The notes under the pieces: model-generated
Told to the model about the DNA's origin: nothing
The model's database searches: none
Seen by the model: the letters and a program-made list of their open reading frames with translations, nothing else
Translations under genes and position numbers: made by a program
Part shown: positions 15,852 through 23,665 of the stretch, piece after piece
How the letters are laid out: each line of letters begins with the position of its first letter
How positions within the stretch are numbered: position 1 is the first letter of the stretch
NCBI RefSeq assembly: GCF_001748145.1
Contig: NZ_BCQA01000001.1
Coordinates: 310,001-374,000, forward strand
DNA: 64,000 nt
Source: Bosea sp. BIWAKO-01
GTDB lineage: Bacteria > Pseudomonadota > Alphaproteobacteria > Rhizobiales > Beijerinckiaceae
Direction of reading: 5' to 3'

Positions 15852-16793
15852 ATGCTGACCTTGCGCCAGATCGAGGTGATCCGCGCCATCATGATCACCG
15901 GCACGATTGCCGGGGCGGCCAAGCTGCTCAGCGTCTCGGCGCCGGGAATCAGCCGCCTGATGAAGCATACCGAACGCACGCTGCGGTTGAAACTGTTCGA
16001 GCGCCGGCACGGGCGCTACATTCCGACCCCTGAGGCCAACGATATCTTCGAGCAGATCAACGGGGTCTACAAGAAGGTCGACGACCTGCATTACACGCTC
16101 GCCCGCATCGAGCGCGGCGGCGAGATCGAACTCAAGCTCGGCTCCGTGCCGAGCATCTGTCATGTCATGGTGCCGCGTGCGATCGAGCGGCTGCGGCGCA
16201 AGCATCCGGACCTGCGCATCGACATCAACATCCTGAAGATCGAGGAAGCGCTCGACTATCTCCTGCTCGGCAAGGGCGAGATCGCCGCGATGAGCTACAA
16301 GCTCGACCATCCCGGCATCGATTTCATCCCGCTGGCGATGGGCGAGCTGCTCTGCATCGTCCCCGACGGCCACGAGCTTGCCGGCCGCACTTCACTGTCG
16401 GCGCGCGAGATCGTGCGGCACGAACTGATCGGCATCGATCCCAATGATCCCTATGGCCGGGTCATGAGCGAGATCTTCAGCCGTCAGAGCCTGGCCTATG
16501 ACATGCGGATCAAGGCCCGCTTCGGCACCACCGTCTGCTCGCTCGTGCGAGCCGGCCTCGGCATCGCGATCATCGACCAGTTCACCGTCGCGCATGGCTC
16601 GATGCAGGGCATCACCGCGATCCCGATCGAGGAGCCGACCCAGTTCCAGACCTATGTCGCGATCAAGAACGACAAGGCGCCTTCGCTCTATGCCGAGACC
16701 TTCGTCACGCTGCTGCGCGAAGAGATGAACGCAGTGGTTTCGCCGCGCCTGCGTGCCTCGGCGAAGGCAGTGGAAAAGATAACATCAGGTTAG
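15852..16793 (+). CDS. LysR-family transcriptional regulator, probable regulator of the hydroaromatic operon
   Basis: 313 residues from MLTLRQIEVIRAI. It has an N-terminal winged helix (about 1-60: GTIAGAAKLLSVSAPGISRLMKHTER) and a periplasmic-binding-protein-like effector domain. GGGGAAGG lies about 11 nt upstream; in-frame starts at 15831 and 15816 are weaker. The gene points the same way as the shikimate dehydrogenase and transporter genes that follow after 101 bp, so it is likely their activator responding to a pathway intermediate. Confidence 0.9.
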   Translation: MLTLRQIEVIRAIMITGTIAGAAKLLSVSAPGISRLMKHTERTLRLKLFERRHGRYIPTPEANDIFEQINGVYKKVDDLHYTLARIERGGEIELKLGSVPSICHVMVPRAIERLRRKHPDLRIDINILKIEEALDYLLLGKGEIAAMSYKLDHPGIDFIPLAMGELLCIVPDGHELAGRTSLSAREIVRHELIGIDPNDPYGRVMSEIFSRQSLAYDMRIKARFGTTVCSLVRAGLGIAIIDQFTVAHGSMQGITAIPIEEPTQFQTYVAIKNDKAPSLYAETFVTLLREEMNAVVSPRLRASAKAVEKITSG

Positions 16794-16894
16794 GTAATGC
16801 GGATGGATTGGTTATCGCGTTACTAGCTGAAATTGGTTTATGTGACGTATGGCAACGCCTGCGACCATGACGGGCGAGCCAAGAGGGATCGGAC

Positions 16895-17779
16895 ATGCCG
16901 GCAATCGCCGTCGCCAACAAGACCAAGCGTGTGCTGCTCGGGCTGCTAGGCTCGCCGATCGCGCATTCGGCGTCGCCGGCGATGCATGAGGCTGCCGCAC
17001 GGGCAGCCGGGTTTGAGGCGCATTACCACCTGATCGAGGTGACCGGCGCAAGCCGCGTCGATCTCGCTGCCACACTGGACGGGGTCAGGCGGCTGGGCTT
17101 TTCCGGCATCAACGTCACCTTCCCCTATAAGGAGGCCGTGACCGGCCTGCTCGACGGGTTGTCGCCGGAGGCCGAGGCACTTGGCGCGGTCAACACCATC
17201 GTGGTCCAGGACGGCCGGCTCATCGGCTACAACACCGATGCAAGCGGCTTTGCCACGGCCTATCGCGGCCTGAAGCGGGAGGATGGCCACCAGCCGGTGG
17301 CGATCCTCGGCGCAGGCGGCGTCGGCAAGGCGATCGCCTTTGCGCTGGCCGCCTCCGGAGCGATCCGGCTGCGCCTGTTCGATCTCGACCGCGCCAAGGC
17401 GGCGACGCTTGCCGGGCTGCTCGGAACCCGGGCGGAGGTCGAGATCGCCGGCAGTGCGGAGGCCGCGGTCACCGGCGCCGCCGGCATCGTCAACGGCACG
17501 CCGATCGGCATGTTGCCAGACCGGGGCACGCCCGTGCCGGCAGCGCTGATCCGGCCCGGCCAGTGGGTCGCGGACGCAGTCTATCATCCGCTCATGACGC
17601 CCCTGCTGATGGCGGCGCAAGCAGCCGGGGCGACGGTCATGACCGGGCGCGAACTGGCAATTCACCAGGCTCTGGACGCCTTCCGGCTGTTCACCGGCGC
17701 AGAGCCTTCGGACACCGCGATGGCCGAGGCCTTCGACAGGATCATGGCGGCGCGCACGACGATCGATCGCGCGGCCTGA
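16895..17779 (+). CDS. aroE: Shikimate dehydrogenase (AroE family), probably catabolic
   Basis: 294 residues. The N-terminal substrate domain carries GSPIAHSASPAMHEA (residues 17-31), the catalytic lysine K79 (NVTFPYKEAV) and aspartate D115 (YNTDASGF). The NADP domain has GAGGVGKAIAFAL, and the ending NGTPIGMLPD is typical. It interconverts shikimate (or quinate) and the dehydro form. Its place before a Liv-type transporter and a 3-dehydroshikimate dehydratase argues for a catabolic role; whether a second, biosynthetic aroE exists cannot be seen here. Confidence 0.92.
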   Translation: MPAIAVANKTKRVLLGLLGSPIAHSASPAMHEAAARAAGFEAHYHLIEVTGASRVDLAATLDGVRRLGFSGINVTFPYKEAVTGLLDGLSPEAEALGAVNTIVVQDGRLIGYNTDASGFATAYRGLKREDGHQPVAILGAGGVGKAIAFALAASGAIRLRLFDLDRAKAATLAGLLGTRAEVEIAGSAEAAVTGAAGIVNGTPIGMLPDRGTPVPAALIRPGQWVADAVYHPLMTPLLMAAQAAGATVMTGRELAIHQALDAFRLFTGAEPSDTAMAEAFDRIMAARTTIDRAA

Positions 17780-17836
17780 GCGACGCCCCGGCAAGACCGG
17801 GCGGAGACAAGAAACCGGACAACTGGAGGAAACATC

Positions 17837-18973
17837 ATGAAATCCAAGTGGATCATCGCCGCGGCGCTCAGCGCAGGGCTCGCGACACCGGCCCTGGCGC
17901 AGGACAAGGTCAAGCTCGTCAACGTCGTCGAACTCTCGGGTGCGGGTGCGACCGCCGGCACCAACTGGAAGAACGGCATCGATCTCGCCGTCGCCGACAT
18001 CAATGCCAAGGGCGGCATCCTCGGCAGGAAGATCGAGATCGTCCATTACGACACGCAGACCAACCCGGGGAACACCCGCGCCGCGGTGCAGCGCGCCATC
18101 GACGAGGGCACCTATGCCGTGCTCGGTCCGGTCTTCTCCGGCCCGATCGGCGCCTCGATGCAGATCGCCCAGCGCGCGGAGATCGCGCAGTTCGTCGGCG
18201 GCGAGGCCGCCGGCCTGACCAAGCAGGGCAACCAGTACCTGTTCCGCACCTCGCTCAGCCAGGCGGCGGCGATGCCGAAGATCGCGAACTACCTGAAGAA
18301 CACGGTCAAGGCGGGTTCGGTCGCGGTCGTCTGGGTCAATAACGACTTCGGCAAGGGCGGGCGCGACGCCATCATGCCCGAGCTCGAGAAGGCCGGCATC
18401 AAGGTGGCGGCCGATGTCGCGACCGAGCAGGGCCAGGCCGATTTCGCCGCCGACGCCATCAAGATCAAGAACTCGAATGCCGATGCCATCTTCGTCTATC
18501 TCAACGAAGAAGAGAGCGCCCGCTTCCTGCGCGCCGCCAAGCAGCAGGGCATCAGCAAGCCGATGGTCGGCGAGACGACGCTGCTCGGCGCCAAGGTGAT
18601 CGAGCTCGCGGGCGAGGCCGCCAACGGCGTCAAGGGCCATGTCGGTCTCTCGATCGACGCGCCGATCCCGGCCTTCCAGGAGTTCGGCAAGAAGTACCAG
18701 GCCAAGTACAACTATGCCTCCGACCATAACGGCCTGAAGGGCTACATGGCCGTCTACATGATCAAGTGGGCGACCGAGAAGCAGAAGAAATTCGACAGCA
18801 AGGGCGTGGCCGATACGCTGCGTGGCGCGACTATCAAGCCTTCGGACGAGCCGGGAATTCTGATGGAGACCACCATCGAGAGCAATGGCGACCTCGACCG
18901 CGAGAGCTTCCTCGCCGAGGTGATCAACGGCAAGCAGGTGATCAACGCGACCCTGCCCAAGATCAAGCCGTAA
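17837..18973 (+). CDS. Liv-type ABC transporter substrate-binding protein
   Basis: 378 residues: a Sec signal peptide (MKSKWIIAAALSAGLATPALA) and the type I periplasmic-binding fold of LivJ/UrtA-like receptors (NGIDLAVADINAKGGILGRKIEIVHYDTQ and ISKPMVGETTLLGAKVIEL). AGGA before the ATG is a fair ribosome binding site. Genomic context (shikimate dehydrogenase before, dehydroshikimate dehydratase after) predicts a hydroaromatic acid ligand rather than a branched-chain amino acid. Confidence 0.92.
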   Translation: MKSKWIIAAALSAGLATPALAQDKVKLVNVVELSGAGATAGTNWKNGIDLAVADINAKGGILGRKIEIVHYDTQTNPGNTRAAVQRAIDEGTYAVLGPVFSGPIGASMQIAQRAEIAQFVGGEAAGLTKQGNQYLFRTSLSQAAAMPKIANYLKNTVKAGSVAVVWVNNDFGKGGRDAIMPELEKAGIKVAADVATEQGQADFAADAIKIKNSNADAIFVYLNEEESARFLRAAKQQGISKPMVGETTLLGAKVIELAGEAANGVKGHVGLSIDAPIPAFQEFGKKYQAKYNYASDHNGLKGYMAVYMIKWATEKQKKFDSKGVADTLRGATIKPSDEPGILMETTIESNGDLDRESFLAEVINGKQVINATLPKIKP

Positions 18974-19004
18974 GCCCAAGCCGTAAGACGAAAACACCTC
19001 GCCA

Positions 19005-19113
19005 CGTCATCCCCGGGCGACCGAACGGACGCCCGGGGTCCAGAAGCGGACGCAACGCGCCGGGCCTGGATTGCGGCACCGCGCGGCCAGTGGCCACCCG
19101 GGCCGCGATGACG
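19005..19113. repeat. Palindromic intergenic element (REP-like) between binding-protein and permease genes
   Basis: About 109 bp bounded by CGTCAT and ATGACG. It contains a strong hairpin (CCCCGGGCG at 19011-19019 with CGCCCGGGG at 19030-19038) and a second GC-rich fold. It resembles the GTCAT...ATGAC elements scattered in Hyphomicrobiales genomes. Sitting inside the operon, it could stabilise the binding-protein mRNA or act as an attenuator. Confidence 0.55.
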
Positions 19114-19159
19114 ACGGCAGGTCGGAACACAGGCAGCGCCAACAGGACGAGGACGCGCC

Positions 19160-20038
19160 ATGGCTGAATTCATCGCCTATCTCATCGCCGGCATCGCCAC
19201 CGGCGCGATCTACGCGCTGGCCGCGATCGGCTTCACGCTGGTCTGGCAGACCTCGCAGACGATCAATTTCGCTCAGGGCGAGTTCGTCATGCTGCCGGCA
19301 GTGCTGGTGCTGCTCGCCATCAAGCTGTTCGGCGCGCCGATCTGGCTGGGTGCGCTGATCGGCATCGCCGCCTTCATCCTGATCTTCGGCGTCGGCTTCA
19401 AGGTCGCAGTGGTCGATCCGATGATCCGGCACGGCGTCCTGCCGCTTGCCATCGCCACGATGGCGCTCTCGATTATCATGAAGGAAGGCGCCAAGGATGG
19501 CTTCTCGGCGGAGGCCCAGAACTTCCCCTCCTTCGTGCCGACCCAGACGATCTCGGTCTTCGGCGCCTCGATCTCGCTGCAGCATCTCGCCATCATCGTC
19601 GTCGCCTTTGCGGTCATCGGCCTGCTGCAATGGTTCGTCGGCGGCACGCGGCTTGGCCGGCAGATGCAGGCCACGGCCCAGAACCCGACGGTCGCGCGCA
19701 TTCTCGGCATCCCGGTCGAGCGCATGGTGCTGCTGACCTTCGTGATCAACGCCGCACTCGCCGTCGTCGCCTCGGTGCTGATCTCGCCGATCTATCTGGC
19801 GAAATTCTCGAATGGCGAGGTCATCGGCCTGTTCGCCTTCATCGCCGCCATCGTCGGCGGCTTCAACCAGGTCCGCGGCGCGCTGGTCGGCGGGCTCGTG
19901 GTCGGCATCGTCGACAGCATGGCGGCGGCCTATATCTCGACCTCCTATCGCCTGGCCGTGCCGCTCGTCCTGCTCGTCGTCATCATCCTGCTCAAGCCGG
20001 AAGGCCTGATGGGCCGCAAAGAGGAGCGCCGCGTATGA
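19160..20038 (+). CDS. livH: Liv-type ABC transporter permease (LivH)
   Basis: 292 residues, with about eight membrane helices of the LivH family: GATGAIYALAAIGFTLVWQTSQTINFAQGEF near the N-terminus and the coupling-helix region QNPTVARILGIPVERM. It forms the heteromeric channel with LivM. The stop overlaps the livM start by 4 nt. The 186-bp gap before it holds the palindromic element at 19005-19113. Confidence 0.94.
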   Translation: MAEFIAYLIAGIATGAIYALAAIGFTLVWQTSQTINFAQGEFVMLPAVLVLLAIKLFGAPIWLGALIGIAAFILIFGVGFKVAVVDPMIRHGVLPLAIATMALSIIMKEGAKDGFSAEAQNFPSFVPTQTISVFGASISLQHLAIIVVAFAVIGLLQWFVGGTRLGRQMQATAQNPTVARILGIPVERMVLLTFVINAALAVVASVLISPIYLAKFSNGEVIGLFAFIAAIVGGFNQVRGALVGGLVVGIVDSMAAAYISTSYRLAVPLVLLVVIILLKPEGLMGRKEERRV

Positions 20039-21108
20039 CTGCGCCCGCGACCGAGGGACGCCTGCCGCAGCAGCGCGGCCGCCTTGAAAGATTGCCGTCC
20101 TTTGCGACCTTCGCCGACGGCACGCTGATCACGCTGATGCTCGGTGCCGCGATCCTCTGGTTCGCTCCGGCCGGCATGGGCCGCTACGGCACCTATGTGC
20201 TCTCGCTCTGGCTGGTGATGAGCATTGCCGTGATGGGCCTGAACCTGACGCTCGGCTATGCCGGCCTGAAGTCGCTGGCGCAGGCCGCCTTCATGGGGCT
20301 CGGCGCCTATGCAACCGCGCTGCTGACCACCAAGGTCGGGCTGAACTGGTACGCTTCCTTCGCGATCTCGGGCCTGCTGACCTTTGCGGTTGGTCTGGTG
20401 CTCGGTTTCCCGGCGCTGCGGGTCAAGGCGCATTATCTCGCCTTCGTCACGCTCGCCTTCTCCACGCTGATCTGGCTGATCCTGCGCAACGAGCAATGGC
20501 TGACCGGCGGCGTCTTCGGCCTCTCCAACATCCCGCGCCCCAGCATCTTTGGACTGAAGCTCGACGGCGCGCTCGCCTTTCACCGTTTCGTCGTCATCGT
20601 CACCCTGATCCTGGCGATCGCGCTATGGTGGATGATCCGCTCTCCCTGGGGGCGCGCCTTCACGGCGCTGCGCGAGAACCCGATCCGGGCCGCCAGCCTC
20701 GGCATCGACACGCGCATGTACACGCTGCTCGCCTTCGCCATCGGCTCTGCCTATGCCGGCTTTGCAGGCGCGCTCTACGCTCCGCTTGTCGAGTTCATCG
20801 ACCCCTCGCCGTTCTCGCTGTCGCAGAGCTTCTTCCTGCTGCTGATGGTGGTGGCGGGCGGCGCCGGCTACCTGCTCGGCCCGTTCATCGGCGCGCTGCT
20901 CGGCGTGGTGCTGCCGGAATGGCTGCGCGTCGTAGGCTCGCTCTACCTGATCATCTTCGCGACCATCGTCATGCTGCTGCTGATCGCCTGCCCGCAGGGC
21001 GTGAGCGGCCTGCTCGAACGCGGCTGGGCGAAGCTCACCGGCAAGGGCAAGAACGACAGGAATGTGGCCAGCAAGAGCGTGGCCGCCAGCACCGGAGACC
21101 GCTCATGA
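20035..21108 (+). CDS. livM: Liv-type ABC transporter permease (LivM)
   Basis: 357 residues with about nine membrane helices. Signatures are LGYAGLKSLAQAAFMGLGAYATALL and the coupling loop SPWGRAFTALRENPIRAASLGID. The start is fixed by the ATGA overlap with livH, and the end overlaps livG the same way. The extended hydrophilic C-terminus (Gly/Lys-rich) is ordinary for the family. Confidence 0.94.
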   Translation: MTAPATEGRLPQQRGRLERLPSFATFADGTLITLMLGAAILWFAPAGMGRYGTYVLSLWLVMSIAVMGLNLTLGYAGLKSLAQAAFMGLGAYATALLTTKVGLNWYASFAISGLLTFAVGLVLGFPALRVKAHYLAFVTLAFSTLIWLILRNEQWLTGGVFGLSNIPRPSIFGLKLDGALAFHRFVVIVTLILAIALWWMIRSPWGRAFTALRENPIRAASLGIDTRMYTLLAFAIGSAYAGFAGALYAPLVEFIDPSPFSLSQSFFLLLMVVAGGAGYLLGPFIGALLGVVLPEWLRVVGSLYLIIFATIVMLLLIACPQGVSGLLERGWAKLTGKGKNDRNVASKSVAASTGDRS

Positions 21109-21848
21109 GCCCGGTCCTCGAAGTCTCGAACATCCACAAGGCCTTCGGCGGCATCAAGGCGGTGAACGGCGTCTCCTTCTCCGTCAAGGAAGGCGAGATC
21201 CTCGGCATCATCGGGCCCAATGGCTGCGGCAAGTCGACCTTGTTCAACTGCATCCTGGGCCAGCTCGACCCGACCGAGGGCAGCGTCAGGCTCGACGGCA
21301 AGGAGGTCACGGGCATGCGCCCCTCCGACCTCAACCGCCTCGGCGTCAGCCGCACCTTCCAGCTGCTCCAGGTCTTCCCCGAGCTCTCGGTGCGCGAGAA
21401 CCTGATCCTCGCAGGCCAGGAACATGAAGGCACGATGCTCTCGCGTTTCTTCGGGCGGCGCGATGCCGGGCTGACCGAGAAGGCCGACCGGATGATCGGT
21501 TTCTTCAAGCTCGGCCATCTCGTCGACGCCAAGGCGGGCGGGCTCTCCTATGGCCAGCAGAAGCTGCTCGATGCCGCGATGGCTTTCATGGCGGGGCCCC
21601 GCCTCGTGCTGCTCGACGAACCGGCAGGCGGCGTCAACCTGACGATGCTCGGCGACCTCAAGGAACGCCTGCGCGCCATCAATGCCGAGCAGGGCGCGAC
21701 CTTCGTGGTGATCGAACACAACATGGATTTCGTCATGTCGCTCTGCACCCGCGTGCTCGTGCTGGCGGAAGGCAAGGTCCTGGCCGAAGGAACGCCCGCC
21801 GAAGTCAGGGCCAATCCGCAGGTCATCGAAGCCTATCTCGGGCATTGA
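21105..21848 (+). CDS. livG: Liv-type ABC transporter ATP-binding protein (LivG)
   Basis: 247 residues: Walker A GPNGCGKST (residues about 36-44), the LivG-type signature LSYGQQKLLDAAMAFM, Walker B LVLLDEPAGG and the H-loop IEHNMDFVMSLC. ATGA overlap with livM sets the start; a 12-nt gap separates it from livF. It energises uptake through LivHM. Confidence 0.95.
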   Translation: MSPVLEVSNIHKAFGGIKAVNGVSFSVKEGEILGIIGPNGCGKSTLFNCILGQLDPTEGSVRLDGKEVTGMRPSDLNRLGVSRTFQLLQVFPELSVRENLILAGQEHEGTMLSRFFGRRDAGLTEKADRMIGFFKLGHLVDAKAGGLSYGQQKLLDAAMAFMAGPRLVLLDEPAGGVNLTMLGDLKERLRAINAEQGATFVVIEHNMDFVMSLCTRVLVLAEGKVLAEGTPAEVRANPQVIEAYLGH

Positions 21849-21860
21849 GGAACGACTGGA

Positions 21861-22598
21861 ATGGACGCCCATATCCTCGAACTCGACGGCGTGGTCGGCG
21901 GCTATGGCGCCATGACCATCCTGAACGGCACGACCTTCAAGGTCCGGCGCGCCGCCATCACCACGGTGATCGGCCCCAATGGCGCGGGAAAGTCGACCGT
22001 CTTCAAGGCGATCTTCGGCCTGCTCAAGGTCCGCGAGGGCCATATCCGGCTGGACGGCACCGAGATCACCCACTGGAACCAGCGCAAGCTCCTGGAGGCC
22101 GGCATCTGTTATGTGCCGCAGGGGCGCAACATCTTTCCCGAGCTCTCCGTGCGCCATAATATCGAGCTCGGCGCTGTCGCCGCGGGCTCGCACATCACGG
22201 ATATGCCTAAGCGGCTCGAGGCCGCGCTCGATCGCTTTCCGGCGCTGCGCCGCAAGGCCGACCAGCAGGCATCCACCCTCTCGGGCGGCGAGCAGAAACA
22301 GCTCGAGATCGTGCGCGGATTGCTGCTCGACCCCAAGCTCGTGCTGATCGACGAGCCCTCGATCGGGCTTTCGCCGATGATGGTGCAGGAGACCTTCGGC
22401 ATCCTGCAGGATCTTCGCACCCGCGGCGTCACCATCCTGATGGTCGAGCAGAACGCGCGCTCGGCGCTGGAGATCTCCGATGAAGGGCTTGTGCTTGAAC
22501 TCGGCCAGACCAGGATGCAGGGACCAGCTGCCGACATCCTCGCCGACCCACGCGTCGGCCAACTCTTCCTCGGTGGCGCCATGACGGAGGCCGCATGA
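21861..22598 (+). CDS. livF: Liv-type ABC transporter ATP-binding protein (LivF)
   Basis: 245 residues: Walker A GPNGAGKST, signature LSGGEQKQLEIVRGL, Walker B LVLIDEPSIGLSP and switch VEQNARSALEISDE. It pairs with LivG. The stop overlaps the start of the following dehydrogenase gene by 4 nt, so transporter and enzyme genes form one continuous operon. Confidence 0.95.
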   Translation: MDAHILELDGVVGGYGAMTILNGTTFKVRRAAITTVIGPNGAGKSTVFKAIFGLLKVREGHIRLDGTEITHWNQRKLLEAGICYVPQGRNIFPELSVRHNIELGAVAAGSHITDMPKRLEAALDRFPALRRKADQQASTLSGGEQKQLEIVRGLLLDPKLVLIDEPSIGLSPMMVQETFGILQDLRTRGVTILMVEQNARSALEISDEGLVLELGQTRMQGPAADILADPRVGQLFLGGAMTEAA

Positions 22599-23665
22599 GC
22601 AAACGTCTCCAGATCGCGCTCGTCGGCGCCGGCCTGATCGGCCGCGCGCATCTTCTGCGCATTGAGGCCTCGCCGGATTGCGCGCTGGCCGCCATCTGCG
22701 ACCCGACCGAGGCGGCGAAGGCGATCGCAGCCGAGCGCAGCGTGCGCTGGTTCCCCTCGCAGCGCGAGATGCTGGCTGCGATGAAGCCGGACGGCGCCAT
22801 CATCGCGACGCCCAATGCGCTGCATGTCCCGGGCGCGATCGATTGTCTCGAGGCCGGCGTGCCGGTGCTGGTCGAGAAGCCGCTGGCCGAGAGCGTCGCT
22901 GCGGCGCAAAAGCTCGTCGATGCCCAGGCGCGCTCGGGCGTCGCCGTGCTTGCCGGCCATCACCGCCGCCACAATCCGATCGTCAAGGCGGCACGCAGGA
23001 TCGTCGGCGAGGGCGGCATCGGCCGGCTGGTCGCGGTCAATGCACTGTTCCTAATCAAGAAGCCGGACGACTATTTCGACGTCGCCTGGCGGCGCGAGCC
23101 GGGCGGCGGGCCGGTGCTGATCAATCTGATCCACGATATCGACAATCTCCGCTTCATCTGCGGCGAGATCGACAGCGTGCAGGCCATCACCTCCAACGCG
23201 ACACGCGGCTTTGCCGTCGAGGACACCGCCGCCCTGATCTTCCGCTTCAGCAACGGCGCGCTCGGGACGGCCACCGTCTCGGACGTGACGCCCTCGCCCT
23301 GGAGCTGGGAGCTCAGCTCCGGCGAAAACAAGGCCTACCCGCAACGCGAAGGCCATTGCTACCTGATCGCCGGTAGCGAAGGCTCACTGGCTTTGCCAAA
23401 ACTCGATTTCTGGCACTATCAGGACAAGGCCGGCTGGTGGGAGCCGCTCCAGCATGAGAGCCGCGGCGTCGAGCCGATCGAGCCCCTGGCCGAGCAGCTC
23501 AGGCATTTCTGCGCCGTCATCCGCGGCAGCGAAGAGCCACTGACCGGCGCAGCCGATGCGGCCCGCACGCTGGCCGTCGTCGAGGCCGTCGCGGAAGCCG
23601 CCCGGACCGGCGCGACCGTCACGCCCGCTCCGCTCAGGGTCCCGTCCGGGACAGGTGCAGCATGA
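22595..23665 (+). CDS. Gfo/Idh/MocA family NAD(P)-dependent oxidoreductase, possible quinate/shikimate dehydrogenase
   Basis: 356 residues: an N-terminal Rossmann fold (IALVGAGLIGRAHLLRI), the hallmark VEKPLAE with its catalytic lysine (about residue 96) and the substrate-domain motif GGGPVLINLIHDIDNLRF with His and Asp. Family members oxidise polyol rings and sugars. Coupled between livF and the dehydroshikimate dehydratase by ATGA overlaps on both sides, it probably oxidises the cyclohexane-polyol substrate (quinate or an epimer) to the dehydro acid. The substrate assignment is inference. Confidence 0.88.
   Translation: MSKRLQIALVGAGLIGRAHLLRIEASPDCALAAICDPTEAAKAIAAERSVRWFPSQREMLAAMKPDGAIIATPNALHVPGAIDCLEAGVPVLVEKPLAESVAAAQKLVDAQARSGVAVLAGHHRRHNPIVKAARRIVGEGGIGRLVAVNALFLIKKPDDYFDVAWRREPGGGPVLINLIHDIDNLRFICGEIDSVQAITSNATRGFAVEDTAALIFRFSNGALGTATVSDVTPSPWSWELSSGENKAYPQREGHCYLIAGSEGSLALPKLDFWHYQDKAGWWEPLQHESRGVEPIEPLAEQLRHFCAVIRGSEEPLTGAADAARTLAVVEAVAEAARTGATVTPAPLRVPSGTGAA

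Noticed and set aside
16946..18997. A 683-codon minus-strand frame opposite aroE and the binding protein
   Set aside because: Antisense to two genes with intact motifs; composition is low complexity.
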